Origin: Roseomonas alba
Lineage (GTDB): Bacteria > Pseudomonadota > Alphaproteobacteria > Acetobacterales > Acetobacteraceae
NCBI RefSeq assembly: GCF_019430885.1
Contig: NZ_JAHYBZ010000004.1
Coordinates: forward strand, 310,001-374,000
DNA length: 64,000 nucleotides
Reading direction: 5' to 3'
Under the pieces are notes generated by a model that searched no databases, was not told the origin of the DNA, and saw nothing but the letters and a program-made list of their open reading frames with translations. Positions 54,894-63,687 of this stretch are shown here, piece after piece. The first letter of the stretch is position 1. Each line of letters opens with the position of its first letter. The position numbers were made by a program, and so were the translations under genes.

Positions 54894-55109
54894 ATGTCAT
54901 TCACCACCTTCACCTCGGCCGCGCGGGCGCTGCCCGCTCTCCACCTGTCGCGGCTTGCGGGCGATGCCCTTCATGCAGTCAGGCTGATGCTGGCGCGGTC
55001 GCGCGAGCGGCAGGTCCTCGCCACGCTCGATGCCCGCACCCTGCGCGACATCGGGGTGACGGCGTTCGAGGCGGGAATCGAGGCGCGCAAGCCCTTCTGG
55101 CGCGTCTGA
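54894..55109 (+). CDS. DUF1127 (YjiS-like) small protein
   Basis: A 71-residue protein. The C-terminal half (ARSRERQVLATLDARTLRDI, then GVTAFEAGIEARKPFW) is the DUF1127 motif found in many alphaproteobacterial stress and regulatory small proteins. GGGAGAAATCC lies upstream of the ATG at 54894. It is convergent with the YedE-like gene (3 bp between stops) and divergent from a LysR regulator. DUF1127 proteins in Agrobacterium affect phosphate and RNA metabolism; a role here is not shown. Confidence 0.85.
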   Translation: MSFTTFTSAARALPALHLSRLAGDALHAVRLMLARSRERQVLATLDARTLRDIGVTAFEAGIEARKPFWRV

Positions 55110-55112
55110 GCC

Positions 55113-56060
55113 TCAGCGCGCAGCCTGCCGCGTGGCCGGCCAGGCGATCCGCGCCTGCGCCAGCCGCGCGGCGGCGATCGACAGGCACATCGCCAGGAAG
55201 GCCACCCAGGCATAGGGCCAGAACAGCGGCATGCCGAGCAGGATGAGCCCGTCATTGCCGCCCGGCACCAGCAACCCGCCCCAGGCCATGATCGCCCCGC
55301 CGGCGAAGCAGCGCAGCAGCGCCGACGACGTGACGCGCTGGCTGCCCAACCGGCCCGCATGCCACCCGCCCAGGATCGCGCCCGCCAGCAGCGCGCCGAA
55401 CAGCAGCAGCCGCGCCGTGACGCTGGCCGCCATGCCGCGCGATGCTTCCATCAGCGCGTCCGTGTAGCTCCAGGCGCCCACCAGCAGCAGCATGACGACG
55501 AAGGTGATGCCGATCACCGTCGTCGCGGCATGCGGCGTCCAGCGGCCCCTGGCGTGCCGGGCCAGTCGCCAGGCCAGCACCAGCGCGACCGGCAGCGCCG
55601 CCCAGGCCGGTGCCTGCAAGATCGGCGAGGCTGCGGCCGGCATCACCGTGGCCCCGCTGCCGGCTAGCCGTGCGAAGGCAAGGCAACCCGCGAAGAAGCC
55701 GATCGGTGTCGCGAGATACGCCCATTCCCCATTGCCCAGCCGTGCGATGGACCCGAAGGCACAGGCCCGGTTCACCCAGGCGCCAAGCCCGAGCAGCACC
55801 GCCCCCGCCACCGTCCATCCATGCAGCGCGTAGCCGCCCGGCATCGCCCCTGGCAGCCCCAGCGCATTCGCGACGACCAGCCCGCCCGCGACCCAGGCCG
55901 AGGCCTCGACCATCGCGGCGAGGCGGCGGAAGGACCGCTTGTCGATCACCTCATCCACCGCCGCCACCGTGCAGGTGGCGCCGCGCTGGATGGCGAAGCC
56001 CATCAGCCCCGCGCAGATCGCCGCCAACACGAAGGCGGCACTGAGCAGCAGGATCTCCAT
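55113..56060 (-). CDS. YeeE/YedE-family membrane protein
   Basis: A 315-residue integral membrane protein with about nine to ten hydrophobic segments. The two internal repeats carry GFAIQRGATCTVAAV and VNRACAFGSIARLGNGEWAY, which match the conserved cysteine blocks of the thiosulfate/sulfur-transport family. AGGAGGATGCGCC-like sequence precedes the ATG at 56060; the open frame further upstream overlaps the flavoprotein gene. It is the third gene of a patatin / flavoprotein / YedE unit. Import of a reduced sulfur compound such as thiosulfate is the family expectation. Confidence 0.85.
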   Translation of the reverse strand: MEILLLSAAFVLAAICAGLMGFAIQRGATCTVAAVDEVIDKRSFRRLAAMVEASAWVAGGLVVANALGLPGAMPGGYALHGWTVAGAVLLGLGAWVNRACAFGSIARLGNGEWAYLATPIGFFAGCLAFARLAGSGATVMPAAASPILQAPAWAALPVALVLAWRLARHARGRWTPHAATTVIGITFVVMLLLVGAWSYTDALMEASRGMAASVTARLLLFGALLAGAILGGWHAGRLGSQRVTSSALLRCFAGGAIMAWGGLLVPGGNDGLILLGMPLFWPYAWVAFLAMCLSIAAARLAQARIAWPATRQAAR

Positions 56061-56073
56061 GGCGCATCCTCCC

Positions 56074-57390
56074 TCACGCGGCGGCGCTTCGTTCGGGGGG
56101 TGTCTCCGCCTCGGCCGGCTCGCTCTCATGCTCGACGCTGCGGGTGAAGCGGATATGCGTGATGTCGGCCGGGAACAGCATGCCCCAGCTCCATTCGACG
56201 AAGATGCGCAGCTTCCGCCCGAAGGTCGGCATCTGGGAGAGGTAGTAGGCGCGCCACAGCAGCCAGGCCGGCAGGCCCGCGATGCGCAGGCCAAAGACCT
56301 CGGCGACGCCGTTCATGTGGCCGATCGCCGCCATCGACCCGCGCGGGCGATAGCGGAAGGGCCGCACCTCCCGCCCTTTCAGCGCGGCGAGCAGGTTGCG
56401 CGCGAGCTGTTCGCCCTGGCGGATGGCGAATTGCGCCGTCGGCGGGGAAACGCCGCCATCCCGCGCATTGACCACCCAGGCGCAGTCGCCGACCGCCCAG
56501 ACGTTGGGCAGGCCCTCCACGCGCATGCCCGGCTCGACACGCATGCGCCCGCGTTCCAGAGGCAGGCCGAGGGAATCGACCAGCGCGTTGGGGCGCGTGC
56601 CGATGGTGCCGATCATCGTCGCGCCCTCGATCAGCTCCCCATCGGCGAGCATCACGCCATCCTCCCGGATGCGCGCCGCCGAGGCATCGAGCCGGATCTC
56701 CACCCCATCGGTCATGAGCATCCGGTGAGCCGCCTCGCCGAGCGATGCCGGCAGCTCGGGCAGCAGGCGCGGCAGGTTCTGCACCAGCACGACCTTCAGC
56801 GCCTTGGCCTCGGCGCCCGGGTAGTAGCGCGCGATGCCCTTCAGGCAATCCGCCAGCGCCCCGGCGACCTCGACGCCGGAGAAGCCCCCGCCGATCACGA
56901 CGAAACGCCCGAGGCGACGCCGGATCGCCGGATCGCTCTCCAGCTCGATGCGCGCCAGGCGCCGCAGCACGATGTTGCGGATATGCAGCGCGTCGCCGAC
57001 GGTCTTCAGCGGCAGCGCATGTTCCGCCATGCCGGGGATCAGGTCCCGCCGGGCGCGATTGCCGAAGGCGAGCACCAGGTGGTCGTAGGCGAAACCTTGC
57101 TCGCCGGCGAGGGTGTCGCAGGTGATGCGCCGCGCCGCGAGGTCGATCCCCGACACCCGCCCCATCACGAAGCGCCCGCGCCGCCCGATGCCGAGCACCT
57201 GCCGCAGGGGGGCCACGACATGCTCCGGGAAGACCGAGGCACCCACCACCTCGGAGAGCATCGGATTGTAGGTGGTGTAGCTCTCCTCGCTGATGAGCAG
57301 CACTTCCCAGCCGGGCGGCAGGCGCCGGGCCAGCATGCTCGCCGCGGTGGAGCCGGCGAAGCCGCCGCCGATGATCGCGATCCGCTGCAT
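56074..57390 (-). CDS. Type II NADH dehydrogenase-like FAD oxidoreductase
   Basis: A 438-residue two-dinucleotide-binding flavoprotein. FAD-binding IAIIGGGFAGS is at residues 4-14, the NAD-binding FVVIGGGFSGVEVAG at about 163-177, and the FAD C-terminal VWAVGDCAWV is present. A C-terminal hydrophobic amphipathic stretch (LWRAYYLSQMPTF; FVEWSWGMLF) suggests peripheral membrane attachment, as in NDH-2. ATG 57390 has GGGAGGCG upstream. It lies 12 bp after the patatin stop and 14 bp before the YedE gene. A sulfide:quinone-type role is less likely because the active-site cysteines are not evident. Confidence 0.85.
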   Translation of the reverse strand: MQRIAIIGGGFAGSTAASMLARRLPPGWEVLLISEESYTTYNPMLSEVVGASVFPEHVVAPLRQVLGIGRRGRFVMGRVSGIDLAARRITCDTLAGEQGFAYDHLVLAFGNRARRDLIPGMAEHALPLKTVGDALHIRNIVLRRLARIELESDPAIRRRLGRFVVIGGGFSGVEVAGALADCLKGIARYYPGAEAKALKVVLVQNLPRLLPELPASLGEAAHRMLMTDGVEIRLDASAARIREDGVMLADGELIEGATMIGTIGTRPNALVDSLGLPLERGRMRVEPGMRVEGLPNVWAVGDCAWVVNARDGGVSPPTAQFAIRQGEQLARNLLAALKGREVRPFRYRPRGSMAAIGHMNGVAEVFGLRIAGLPAWLLWRAYYLSQMPTFGRKLRIFVEWSWGMLFPADITHIRFTRSVEHESEPAEAETPPERSAAA

Positions 57391-57401
57391 CCTCGCCTCC
57401 C

Positions 57402-58550
57402 TCACCCTTCGCTGAGGATCGTGCCGGCTTCGGTCTCATGGAGGATGAATCCCTCCAGCGGATCGAACTGATGCGTCCAGGGCTGCTGGTCGAGCACGCG
57501 GATGGTGTCGGCGTAACCCGCTTCCCAGCGTTCCCGGATGCCGCGCGCGCTGAAGTCGATGTCCTTGGTGTGGTCTTCCCCCACCACGGCGGGGGCCTGC
57601 AGCCGGACGACATGCATGCGCGTGAGGCAGCCATAGGCCGTCATGTGCCGGATCTCGGGATCGGCCTTGGTCTCCTCCGGCAGGCGCTGGGCGAGTTCCG
57701 CGATGATGTGGCGCAGCCGGTGGATCTGCTTCTGCCGCTCGACCTGCGACTTGGCGCGGGAGGCGTATTGCACGTCCTTCTGCCGCGCCATGACCTTGAT
57801 CATGTCGTCGGGCTCGGGCCCTTCCGGGTGCCAGATGTTGACGGTGAAGACGAGGCCGCTGCGCCGCGGGGCATCGTCGAACACCGCCTCGACCGGCGTG
57901 TTCGAGAGGATGCCGCCATCCCAGTAGAGTTCGCCATCGATGCGCACCGCCGGGAAGGCCGGCGGCAGCGCGCCGGAGGCCATGACATGGCGGATCGAGA
58001 CCGGCATGTCGCGGCTGTCGAAGTAGCGCATCTGCGCGGTGCGGACATTGGCCGCACCGACGGTCAGTCGCGTCGTGCACGCGCTGAGGATCTCCGTGTC
58101 GATCACCTCGTCCAGCGTCTTCTCGAGCGGCGCGGTCGAGTAGTAGCCGGCAGTCTCCGGCTCCAGCGTCAGGCCGAGTGCCGCCAGCGGGTTCGGCTTG
58201 AAGAAGGCCGGCAGCCCGCCGAGCACGGTCATCGCATTCGCCGCCGCCGCACCCCAGCCGGGCATGCGGCAGACGAACTCGGCCACCGGGTCGCGCTGCA
58301 TGCGGGACCAGAATTCCCGCAGGCGCGGCAGCCGCTGATCGGGCCGGTTGCCGGCGATGATCGCGGCGTTGATCGCGCCGATGGAGGTGCCGATCACCCA
58401 GTCCGGTTCGATACCGGCCTCGTCGAGCGCCTGGTAGACGCCCGCCTGATAGGCCCCGAGCGCGCCGCCGCCCTGCAGGACGAGCACGATCTGACCGAGC
58501 TGCGTCCGGTCGATCACGGCGTGCCGCCTGGTGTCCGGTGTGGTGAGCAT
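57402..58550 (-). CDS. Patatin-like phospholipase with C-terminal DUF3734 region
   Basis: A 382-residue patatin-fold lipase. The glycine-rich oxyanion loop is LQGGGALGAYQAG (about 26-37), the nucleophile Ser56 is in IGTSIGAIN, and the catalytic Asp211 is in YWDGGILSNTP, giving the Ser-Asp dyad. A C-terminal part (KAKSQVERQKQIHRLRHII-like: AKSQVERQKQIHRLRHII) fits the DUF3734 extension seen in proteins linked to polyhydroxyalkanoate or phospholipid turnover. No signal peptide. It is the first gene of the unit with the NDH-2-like and YedE-like genes. Substrate lipid is not determined. Confidence 0.9.
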   Translation of the reverse strand: MLTTPDTRRHAVIDRTQLGQIVLVLQGGGALGAYQAGVYQALDEAGIEPDWVIGTSIGAINAAIIAGNRPDQRLPRLREFWSRMQRDPVAEFVCRMPGWGAAAANAMTVLGGLPAFFKPNPLAALGLTLEPETAGYYSTAPLEKTLDEVIDTEILSACTTRLTVGAANVRTAQMRYFDSRDMPVSIRHVMASGALPPAFPAVRIDGELYWDGGILSNTPVEAVFDDAPRRSGLVFTVNIWHPEGPEPDDMIKVMARQKDVQYASRAKSQVERQKQIHRLRHIIAELAQRLPEETKADPEIRHMTAYGCLTRMHVVRLQAPAVVGEDHTKDIDFSARGIRERWEAGYADTIRVLDQQPWTHQFDPLEGFILHETEAGTILSEG

Positions 58551-58664
58551 GGTCGGGCGTCCTTCGATGCGGGATGCCGCGGCGCATCGGGCGGCAGCCC
58601 GCGCGACCGTCGGTTTCCCCCATCGGTTCGTCAGCGGCCGCGCAATGGTTTCGCTGGCGGCGCG

Positions 58665-60242
58665 CTACCGCCGCCGCATGATCGCCACCGGCACCAGGGC
58701 CGCGGCGCAGATCAGCGCCACGGCGAGAAAACTGTCGCGGAAGGCCAGCATGCTGGCCTGGGACAGCAGCATCTGGGACAGGAAGTTCTCCGCCGCCGCC
58801 TGGCGCAGGGGTTCCGCGACCCCGTCCTGCGCCAGCAAGCGTTCCACCTGATCGAGCAGCGCGCGCGTCGCCGGCCCGCCGGTCTGGGTGTCGTTCAGCG
58901 CCTGGACGTGGAACTGGGTGCGGCGTTCCAGGATGATCGAGAGCAGGTTCACCCCCATCGCGCCGCCGAACTGCCGCGCGAAATTCACAGCCCCCGACCC
59001 CTGCCCCACCCATTTCGGTGGCAGGGCCCGCAGCGCGCCGGCATTCATGCTCGGCATCGCGAAGCCGAAGCCGATCCGCCCGATCAGCATCCAGATCGCC
59101 AGCGTCCAATAGGGCGTGTCGGTCCCGATCCCATGCATCAGCAGGGAGGAAGTGCCGAACAGCAGCAGCCCTGCCCCGATCGGCATCCAGGGCGGGAAGC
59201 GATCGGCCAGCCGCCCGCCGATCGGAAACACCAACACCATGGCGAGGCCCGCCGGCATCAGCAGCAGCCCGGCCCGCGTCGCAGTATAGCCCTGCACCGT
59301 CTGGGCAAAGAGTGGGACGAGATAGGTCGATCCGAACAGCGCCGCCCCATAGACCAGCCCCACCGCCGCCGAACAGGCGAAGGCGCGCACCGTGAACAGG
59401 CGCGGGTTCAGCATCGGCGTCTCGGTGCGCAATTCCCACAGCACGAAGCCGACCGCCGCGCACAGGGCGAGGCCGAGCTCGACCATGACGCGGTTGGACT
59501 CCCAGCCCTCCCGCTGGCCGCTGGACAGCCCGGTCAGCAGGGCGAGCAGCGCCAGCACGAGCAACAGGAAGCCCGGCCCGTCGAAGCGCCGGCGCTGGCC
59601 GCCATGCGACGGCCCGGGCAGGAAGACGAGCCCCAGCGCCAACCCCGCGAGTGCGAAGGGCACGCCGAGGAAGAACACCGCGCGCCAGCCCGCCCCGTCC
59701 ACGATCACGCCGCCCACCGCGGGCCCCAGCGCCGGGGCCAGCACCACGCCCACCGCATAGAGCCCCATCGCCGCGCCGCGCCGCTCGGCTGGGAAGACCT
59801 GGAAGATGATCTGCATGCCGAGCGGCTGGATCATCCCCGCCGCCGCGCCCTGCAGCACGCGCCCCAGGATCAGAACGCCCTCATTCGGCGCCGCGCCCGA
59901 GATGATCGACCCCAGCACGAACAGGATGATCGCCGCGGCATAGGTCAGCCGGCAGCCGAAGCTGTCCACCAGCCAGCCATTCAGCAGCATGGTCGAGGTC
60001 ACCGCGGCCAGGAACGCCGTCGCGATGAGCTGCGCATGGTCCTGCCCGATGCCGAAGGCGCCCATCACCTGCGGCAGCGCGACATTGACGATGGTCGCCG
60101 ACAGGATCGTCGCGATGGTCCCGATCATCACCGCGAAGGTGACGAGGAAGCGATAGGACGCGCCCCAGCGTTCGCGCATCTCCTCGATGGGCGGCCCCGC
60201 CAGCCGGCCAGGCCAGGCCGGCGCAGCGGCCGCGTCACTCAC
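58665..60242 (-). CDS. DHA2-family multidrug efflux MFS transporter (EmrB/QacA type)
   Basis: A 525-residue membrane protein with about fourteen hydrophobic segments. Motif C-type helix (LGPAVGGVIVDGAGWRAVFF) and the loop GRVLQGAAAGMIQPLGMQI match DHA2 drug exporters. The GTG at 60242 overlaps the stop of the HlyD-like gene by 8 bp, so it is translationally coupled. With the adapter it makes an EmrAB-type pump, completed by an outer-membrane channel not in this window. It is the third gene of the MarR-HlyD-EmrB operon. Confidence 0.9.
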   Translation of the reverse strand: MSDAAAAPAWPGRLAGPPIEEMRERWGASYRFLVTFAVMIGTIATILSATIVNVALPQVMGAFGIGQDHAQLIATAFLAAVTSTMLLNGWLVDSFGCRLTYAAAIILFVLGSIISGAAPNEGVLILGRVLQGAAAGMIQPLGMQIIFQVFPAERRGAAMGLYAVGVVLAPALGPAVGGVIVDGAGWRAVFFLGVPFALAGLALGLVFLPGPSHGGQRRRFDGPGFLLLVLALLALLTGLSSGQREGWESNRVMVELGLALCAAVGFVLWELRTETPMLNPRLFTVRAFACSAAVGLVYGAALFGSTYLVPLFAQTVQGYTATRAGLLLMPAGLAMVLVFPIGGRLADRFPPWMPIGAGLLLFGTSSLLMHGIGTDTPYWTLAIWMLIGRIGFGFAMPSMNAGALRALPPKWVGQGSGAVNFARQFGGAMGVNLLSIILERRTQFHVQALNDTQTGGPATRALLDQVERLLAQDGVAEPLRQAAAENFLSQMLLSQASMLAFRDSFLAVALICAAALVPVAIMRRR

Positions 60243-61374
60243 GCGCGAGCGCCTCCACCTCGACCATCATGCCGGGCCGCAACAGGCCGTCGCGGGTGCC
60301 CTGCGGCAGGGCGATGCGCACCGGCAGGCGCTGGGTGATCTTGGTGAAGTTGCCCGAGGGATTCGGGCTCGGCAGCAGCGCGAATTCGCTGGTGGCGGCG
60401 GTGCCGACGCGTTCGACCACGCCGTCGAAGTTGCGGCCCGGATAGGCATCGACCCGCAGCCGCACCGGCGCGCCGGGATGGAAGTAGCGGATCTCGGTCT
60501 CGCGCACATTGGCCTCGACCCGCACGCGGGCGGGGTCGTGGATCAGCATCAGGCGCTGGCCGGCGGTGACGTATTCGCCGCGATCGACGAAGACGCGGCC
60601 CACGGCGCCGTCGAAGGGCATCAGGATGGTGCGGTCGCGGATATCCATCGCGATGCGGTCGCGCTGGGCCGCCAGTTCGCGCTGCTGCGGGTCCAGCGCA
60701 TCGAGCTGGCGGCGCAGCACGGTCAGTTCCTCCCGCGCCGCGCCGGCGGTGGCGAGCTGGGCCTCGGCGTTGCGGATCTCGGCGGCGACGGACAGCACCC
60801 GCTGGGTCGCCGATTCCAGCAGCGCGCGCGTCTGTTCATGCCGCTGCCGCGTGCCGGACCCGGTGCCGAAAAGCTGCCCGGCCCGCTGGAACTCGCCTTC
60901 GGCGAAGACGCGTTCGGCCACGGCGGCGGGCAGCGCCGTGCGAGCGGCTTCGAGCCGGGCGCTCTGGGCCGCCTGCTGGCTTTCCGTCTGGCGGTCCACC
61001 ATGGCGAGGCGGGCTTCCAGCTCGGCCCTGCGCGCGGCAAGGCCGGCGAGGCGCGCCTCGGTCTCCCGCAGGGCGAGCTCGGCCTCCCGGCTGTCGATGC
61101 GCAGCAGCACCGCGCCGTTCGCCACGCTGTCCCCGGCGATCACGTCGAGTTCGGTGATCCAGCCCGGCAGGCGGCTGGACAGGGCGACCATGTCCGCCGC
61201 GATGCGCGCATCGTCCACGAAGATAGTGGTGAAGCGGTGATGGACCCAGGTCGCCGCGCCGCCGATCACCGCCAGCACCGCGACGAGACCGGCGGCGAGC
61301 CGCATCCGGCGTCGGCTGGCCCGGCGCGGCGGCAGCATCGTCGTGGGCGTGCTGCTAGGCTGACCGACGTCCAT
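60235..61374 (-). CDS. HlyD/EmrA-family efflux adapter
   Basis: A 379-residue periplasmic adapter. One N-terminal membrane helix (LAAGLVAVLAVIGGAATWVHH) is followed by a lipoyl half (LPGWITELDVIAGDSVANGAVL), a long coiled coil (about residues 90-220, e.g. ARLAGLAARRAELEARLAM) and a second lipoyl/barrel part (ILMPFDGAVGRVFVDRGEYV). It anchors EmrB to the outer-membrane pore. Its start overlaps the MarR gene by 20 bp and its end overlaps emrB by 8 bp. Confidence 0.9.
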   Translation of the reverse strand: MDVGQPSSTPTTMLPPRRASRRRMRLAAGLVAVLAVIGGAATWVHHRFTTIFVDDARIAADMVALSSRLPGWITELDVIAGDSVANGAVLLRIDSREAELALRETEARLAGLAARRAELEARLAMVDRQTESQQAAQSARLEAARTALPAAVAERVFAEGEFQRAGQLFGTGSGTRQRHEQTRALLESATQRVLSVAAEIRNAEAQLATAGAAREELTVLRRQLDALDPQQRELAAQRDRIAMDIRDRTILMPFDGAVGRVFVDRGEYVTAGQRLMLIHDPARVRVEANVRETEIRYFHPGAPVRLRVDAYPGRNFDGVVERVGTAATSEFALLPSPNPSGNFTKITQRLPVRIALPQGTRDGLLRPGMMVEVEALARE

Positions 61375-61837
61375 CCCCGGCCTCCTCCTCCAGCCGCGCC
61401 AGCCCGGCCGCGACGCGCTGCAGCACGGCGAGGCAGACGGCCAGTTCCTCCTCCGGAATGCCGGCGAGGATATCGGCGCGGACGGCGGCGGCCTCGCCCT
61501 CGATGCGCATCACCACAGGGCGCGCCTGGTCCGTGAGATGAATGGTCTTGGCACGGCGATCCTGCGGTGCGGTGCGGCGTTCGACGAAGCCCTGCCGTTC
61601 CAGCCAATCGAGGGTGCGGACCAGGGTCGGACCCTCGATGCGCAGCCGCGCGGCAAGTGCCGTCTGGGTAATGCCGTCGCCGCGGCGGGCCAGGTTCAGC
61701 AGGACCAGCCAGCGCGCCTCGGTCAGGCCGAAAGGCGCGATGCGCTGATCGAGCCGCGCCCGCCAGCGCCGGGCGATCTGGCCGATCGCGACGCCGAGTT
61801 GCCAACGCGTCTGGGCGAGGCCGGAACCATCAGGCAT
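61355..61837 (-). CDS. MarR-family transcriptional regulator
   Basis: A 160-residue winged-helix regulator. The DNA-binding part is LTEARWLVLLNLARRGDGIT, then QTALAARLRIEGPTLVRTLDWLERQGFVER with the wing RTAPQDRRAKTIHLT. It heads the efflux operon and probably represses it until a toxic compound binds. The 20-bp overlap with the HlyD gene is unusual but in a different frame. A weak TTAG...CTAA pattern near 61859-61885 is not a convincing operator. Confidence 0.88.
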   Translation of the reverse strand: MPDGSGLAQTRWQLGVAIGQIARRWRARLDQRIAPFGLTEARWLVLLNLARRGDGITQTALAARLRIEGPTLVRTLDWLERQGFVERRTAPQDRRAKTIHLTDQARPVVMRIEGEAAAVRADILAGIPEEELAVCLAVLQRVAAGLARLEEEAGDGRRSA

Positions 61838-62112
61838 GCCGGTGACGCTAGCAGGACAGTTAGGTGACGAATAGGTAGGAGGCTAAGAAACCGCGTCGAC
61901 CATCCGGCACCGGCCCGGCCCCTGCCGCGCCCCGGCACCTGACAGCAGCATCCCGGATGGATGGCCGCTGGAGCGCAGGCCCGTGCCGATCGATCCGGGA
62001 ATGCTCTAGGATCGCCTGCGGAATGGACGGAGCTGCGCAGTCAGCTCGGTCCATGCGCGACAATGGGACAGGGATCTTCCCTGATCCTGGAACGGGCGGA
62101 GGCCGTCAGACC

Positions 62113-62703
62113 ATGAGGACCCTAAGAAGGGCCCTGATCGAGGGCGCGATGGTGGTGCTGCCGATCGGCGCGATCGTGCTGCTCATCCTGGGCATCGTGC
62201 ACAAGCTGCAGGAAGCCGCCGATCCCCTGGCGGGAAGCTATGTCCATCCGACGCTCGTCGCCGTCGGCATGCTCGTGCTGCTCTGCCTCCTGGTCGGGCA
62301 GTTGATCCAGTCCGCGGGCGGGCGCTGGGCCCGGCGCCTCCTCGAGGACAAGCTCTTCGAGAAGATCCCCGGCTATCGCCTGGTGAAGGCCCTGACCAGC
62401 GACGGGCTGTTCGGGCAGGATGGCGGGCGGGTCATACGCCCTGCCCTGGCCTCGATCGAAGACGGGCAGTGCCCCGCCCTGGTGATGGATGAACTCGATG
62501 ACGGGCGGTTCGTCGTCTTCGTGCCCGGATCGCCGGCGCCCATGTCCGGCGCGATCTACATCTTCACCCCGGATCGCGTGAGCTTGCTCGATGTTCCGTT
62601 GCTGCCCTTCATGAAGGCGATCTCGTCCTGGGGCCTCGGCCTCCGCGAACTGGTCACGACCGAGGCGGCCTCGCGCCAGGCGGCATCACCGGTCCCGGGA
62701 TGA
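62113..62703 (+). CDS. DUF502 membrane protein
   Basis: A 196-residue protein of the DUF502 family. Two N-terminal membrane segments (about 12-33, VVLPIGAIVLLILGI; about 47-66, LVAVGMLVLLCLLVGQLIQ) precede a soluble domain with IPGYRLVKALTSDG and VFVPGSPAPMSGAIYIFTPD, which matches the conserved core. Its function is unknown in bacteria. The start at 62113 is the ATG nearest the family N-terminus. It is divergent from the MarR operon (275 bp) and convergent with the alpha/beta hydrolase; a hairpin with arms 62757-62764 and 62782-62789 lies in that gap. Confidence 0.82.
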   Translation: MRTLRRALIEGAMVVLPIGAIVLLILGIVHKLQEAADPLAGSYVHPTLVAVGMLVLLCLLVGQLIQSAGGRWARRLLEDKLFEKIPGYRLVKALTSDGLFGQDGGRVIRPALASIEDGQCPALVMDELDDGRFVVFVPGSPAPMSGAIYIFTPDRVSLLDVPLLPFMKAISSWGLGLRELVTTEAASRQAASPVPG

Positions 62704-62796
62704 CGGGTCGTCCCTGACGGTCCCCGGACGAGGGGTCTGCCGGGCGCCCGCGCGTGCGGGATGCGACCATTCTGATGGGCAGCATCCCGGTTGCCG

Positions 62797-63687
62797 CTAT
62801 AGCGCCACCTTGCCGGCCAGCGCAGCCATGCGCTCGGCGTCGGGCATCCGGCCTTCGAACCAGATCGCGGCGCATACCTTCGACATGGCGTTGCCGTCAT
62901 GGCCGATGCCGGGCACCACCTCGATCCGCCAATGGCAGGGCACGCCGCGCCGGGCCGCTTCCTCCCGCGCGAAGCGCAGGAAGTTGTGGGCGCGCGCGAA
63001 GCGGTGCGGGCCCTGGGCGATGGCCTCCGGGTTGGATGGCAGGGAGGCGCCGGCCGTCTCCACATCCGCGTCGCCGGCGAGGATCAGCAGCGGATAGGCC
63101 AGCCAGGCCTCGACATCCGCATCGGTCAGGCCGATGCCGCCGAGCCCTTCCGGAAAGCGCCGGTCCAGCGTCGGGAGCGAATACCAGCCGGCATTGCCGC
63201 AGCCGATGGCGCAGAAGGGCGAGCGGTCCGTCAGCGAGGCCATGCGGTGCGCATATTGCGACCCCGCCGAATGGCCGAAGAGGAAGGCCTGGCGCCGCTG
63301 CGTCACGCCACCCGCACGCAGCGCCGCGAAGACCCGCGCCGGGACGTGATAGGCCCAGCCCTCCGCCGGGGTCACCGCGCCGGCGTCGTCGAGCACGCCG
63401 CCATTGTTGTAGGTCTCGGCCCCCGGATGCGTCGTATTGGCGAAGGTCGGCGCCAGGATCAGCAGACCATGGCGGTCGGCGGCCTCGATCCAGAAATCGC
63501 GATACTCGTCGCCATTCCGGCCCATGCCGTGCTGCACGAAGACGACGGGCTTGTCCGGCCTATGGCCGGCAGCGCGATAGGCATTGAGCACCAGCTCCTT
63601 CCCCGGCGCATGCAGCGCATCGGTGAAGGGCATGGCAACGCGGCCCGGCGCGGCGAGCGCGCGGGCCAGTTCCTGCGGGTCGATCAT
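62797..63687 (-). CDS. Alpha/beta hydrolase (esterase/poly-hydroxyalkanoate depolymerase-like)
   Basis: A 296-residue hydrolase. The nucleophile elbow is Ser140 in FGHSAGSQ; the oxyanion region is VQHGMGRNGDEYRD; Asp in LLILAGDADVETAG and His in VPGIGHDGNAM complete a likely triad. No signal peptide is seen. Its ATG overlaps the stop of the ABC binding protein (ATGA), which suggests that it acts on the compound imported by that transporter. The substrate is unknown; feruloyl-esterase and PHA-depolymerase relatives share the fold. Confidence 0.87.
   Translation of the reverse strand: MIDPQELARALAAPGRVAMPFTDALHAPGKELVLNAYRAAGHRPDKPVVFVQHGMGRNGDEYRDFWIEAADRHGLLILAPTFANTTHPGAETYNNGGVLDDAGAVTPAEGWAYHVPARVFAALRAGGVTQRRQAFLFGHSAGSQYAHRMASLTDRSPFCAIGCGNAGWYSLPTLDRRFPEGLGGIGLTDADVEAWLAYPLLILAGDADVETAGASLPSNPEAIAQGPHRFARAHNFLRFAREEAARRGVPCHWRIEVVPGIGHDGNAMSKVCAAIWFEGRMPDAERMAALAGKVAL

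Noticed and set aside
57438..60338. A 966-codon plus-strand open frame.
   Set aside because: It is the GC-rich antisense shadow of the patatin and EmrB genes; it is rich in Arg, His, Gly and Gln with no domain pattern and no ribosome site.
61859..61885. A TTAG...CTAA pattern upstream of the MarR gene as an operator.
   Set aside because: Only four bases pair and the spacing is irregular; it could occur by chance.
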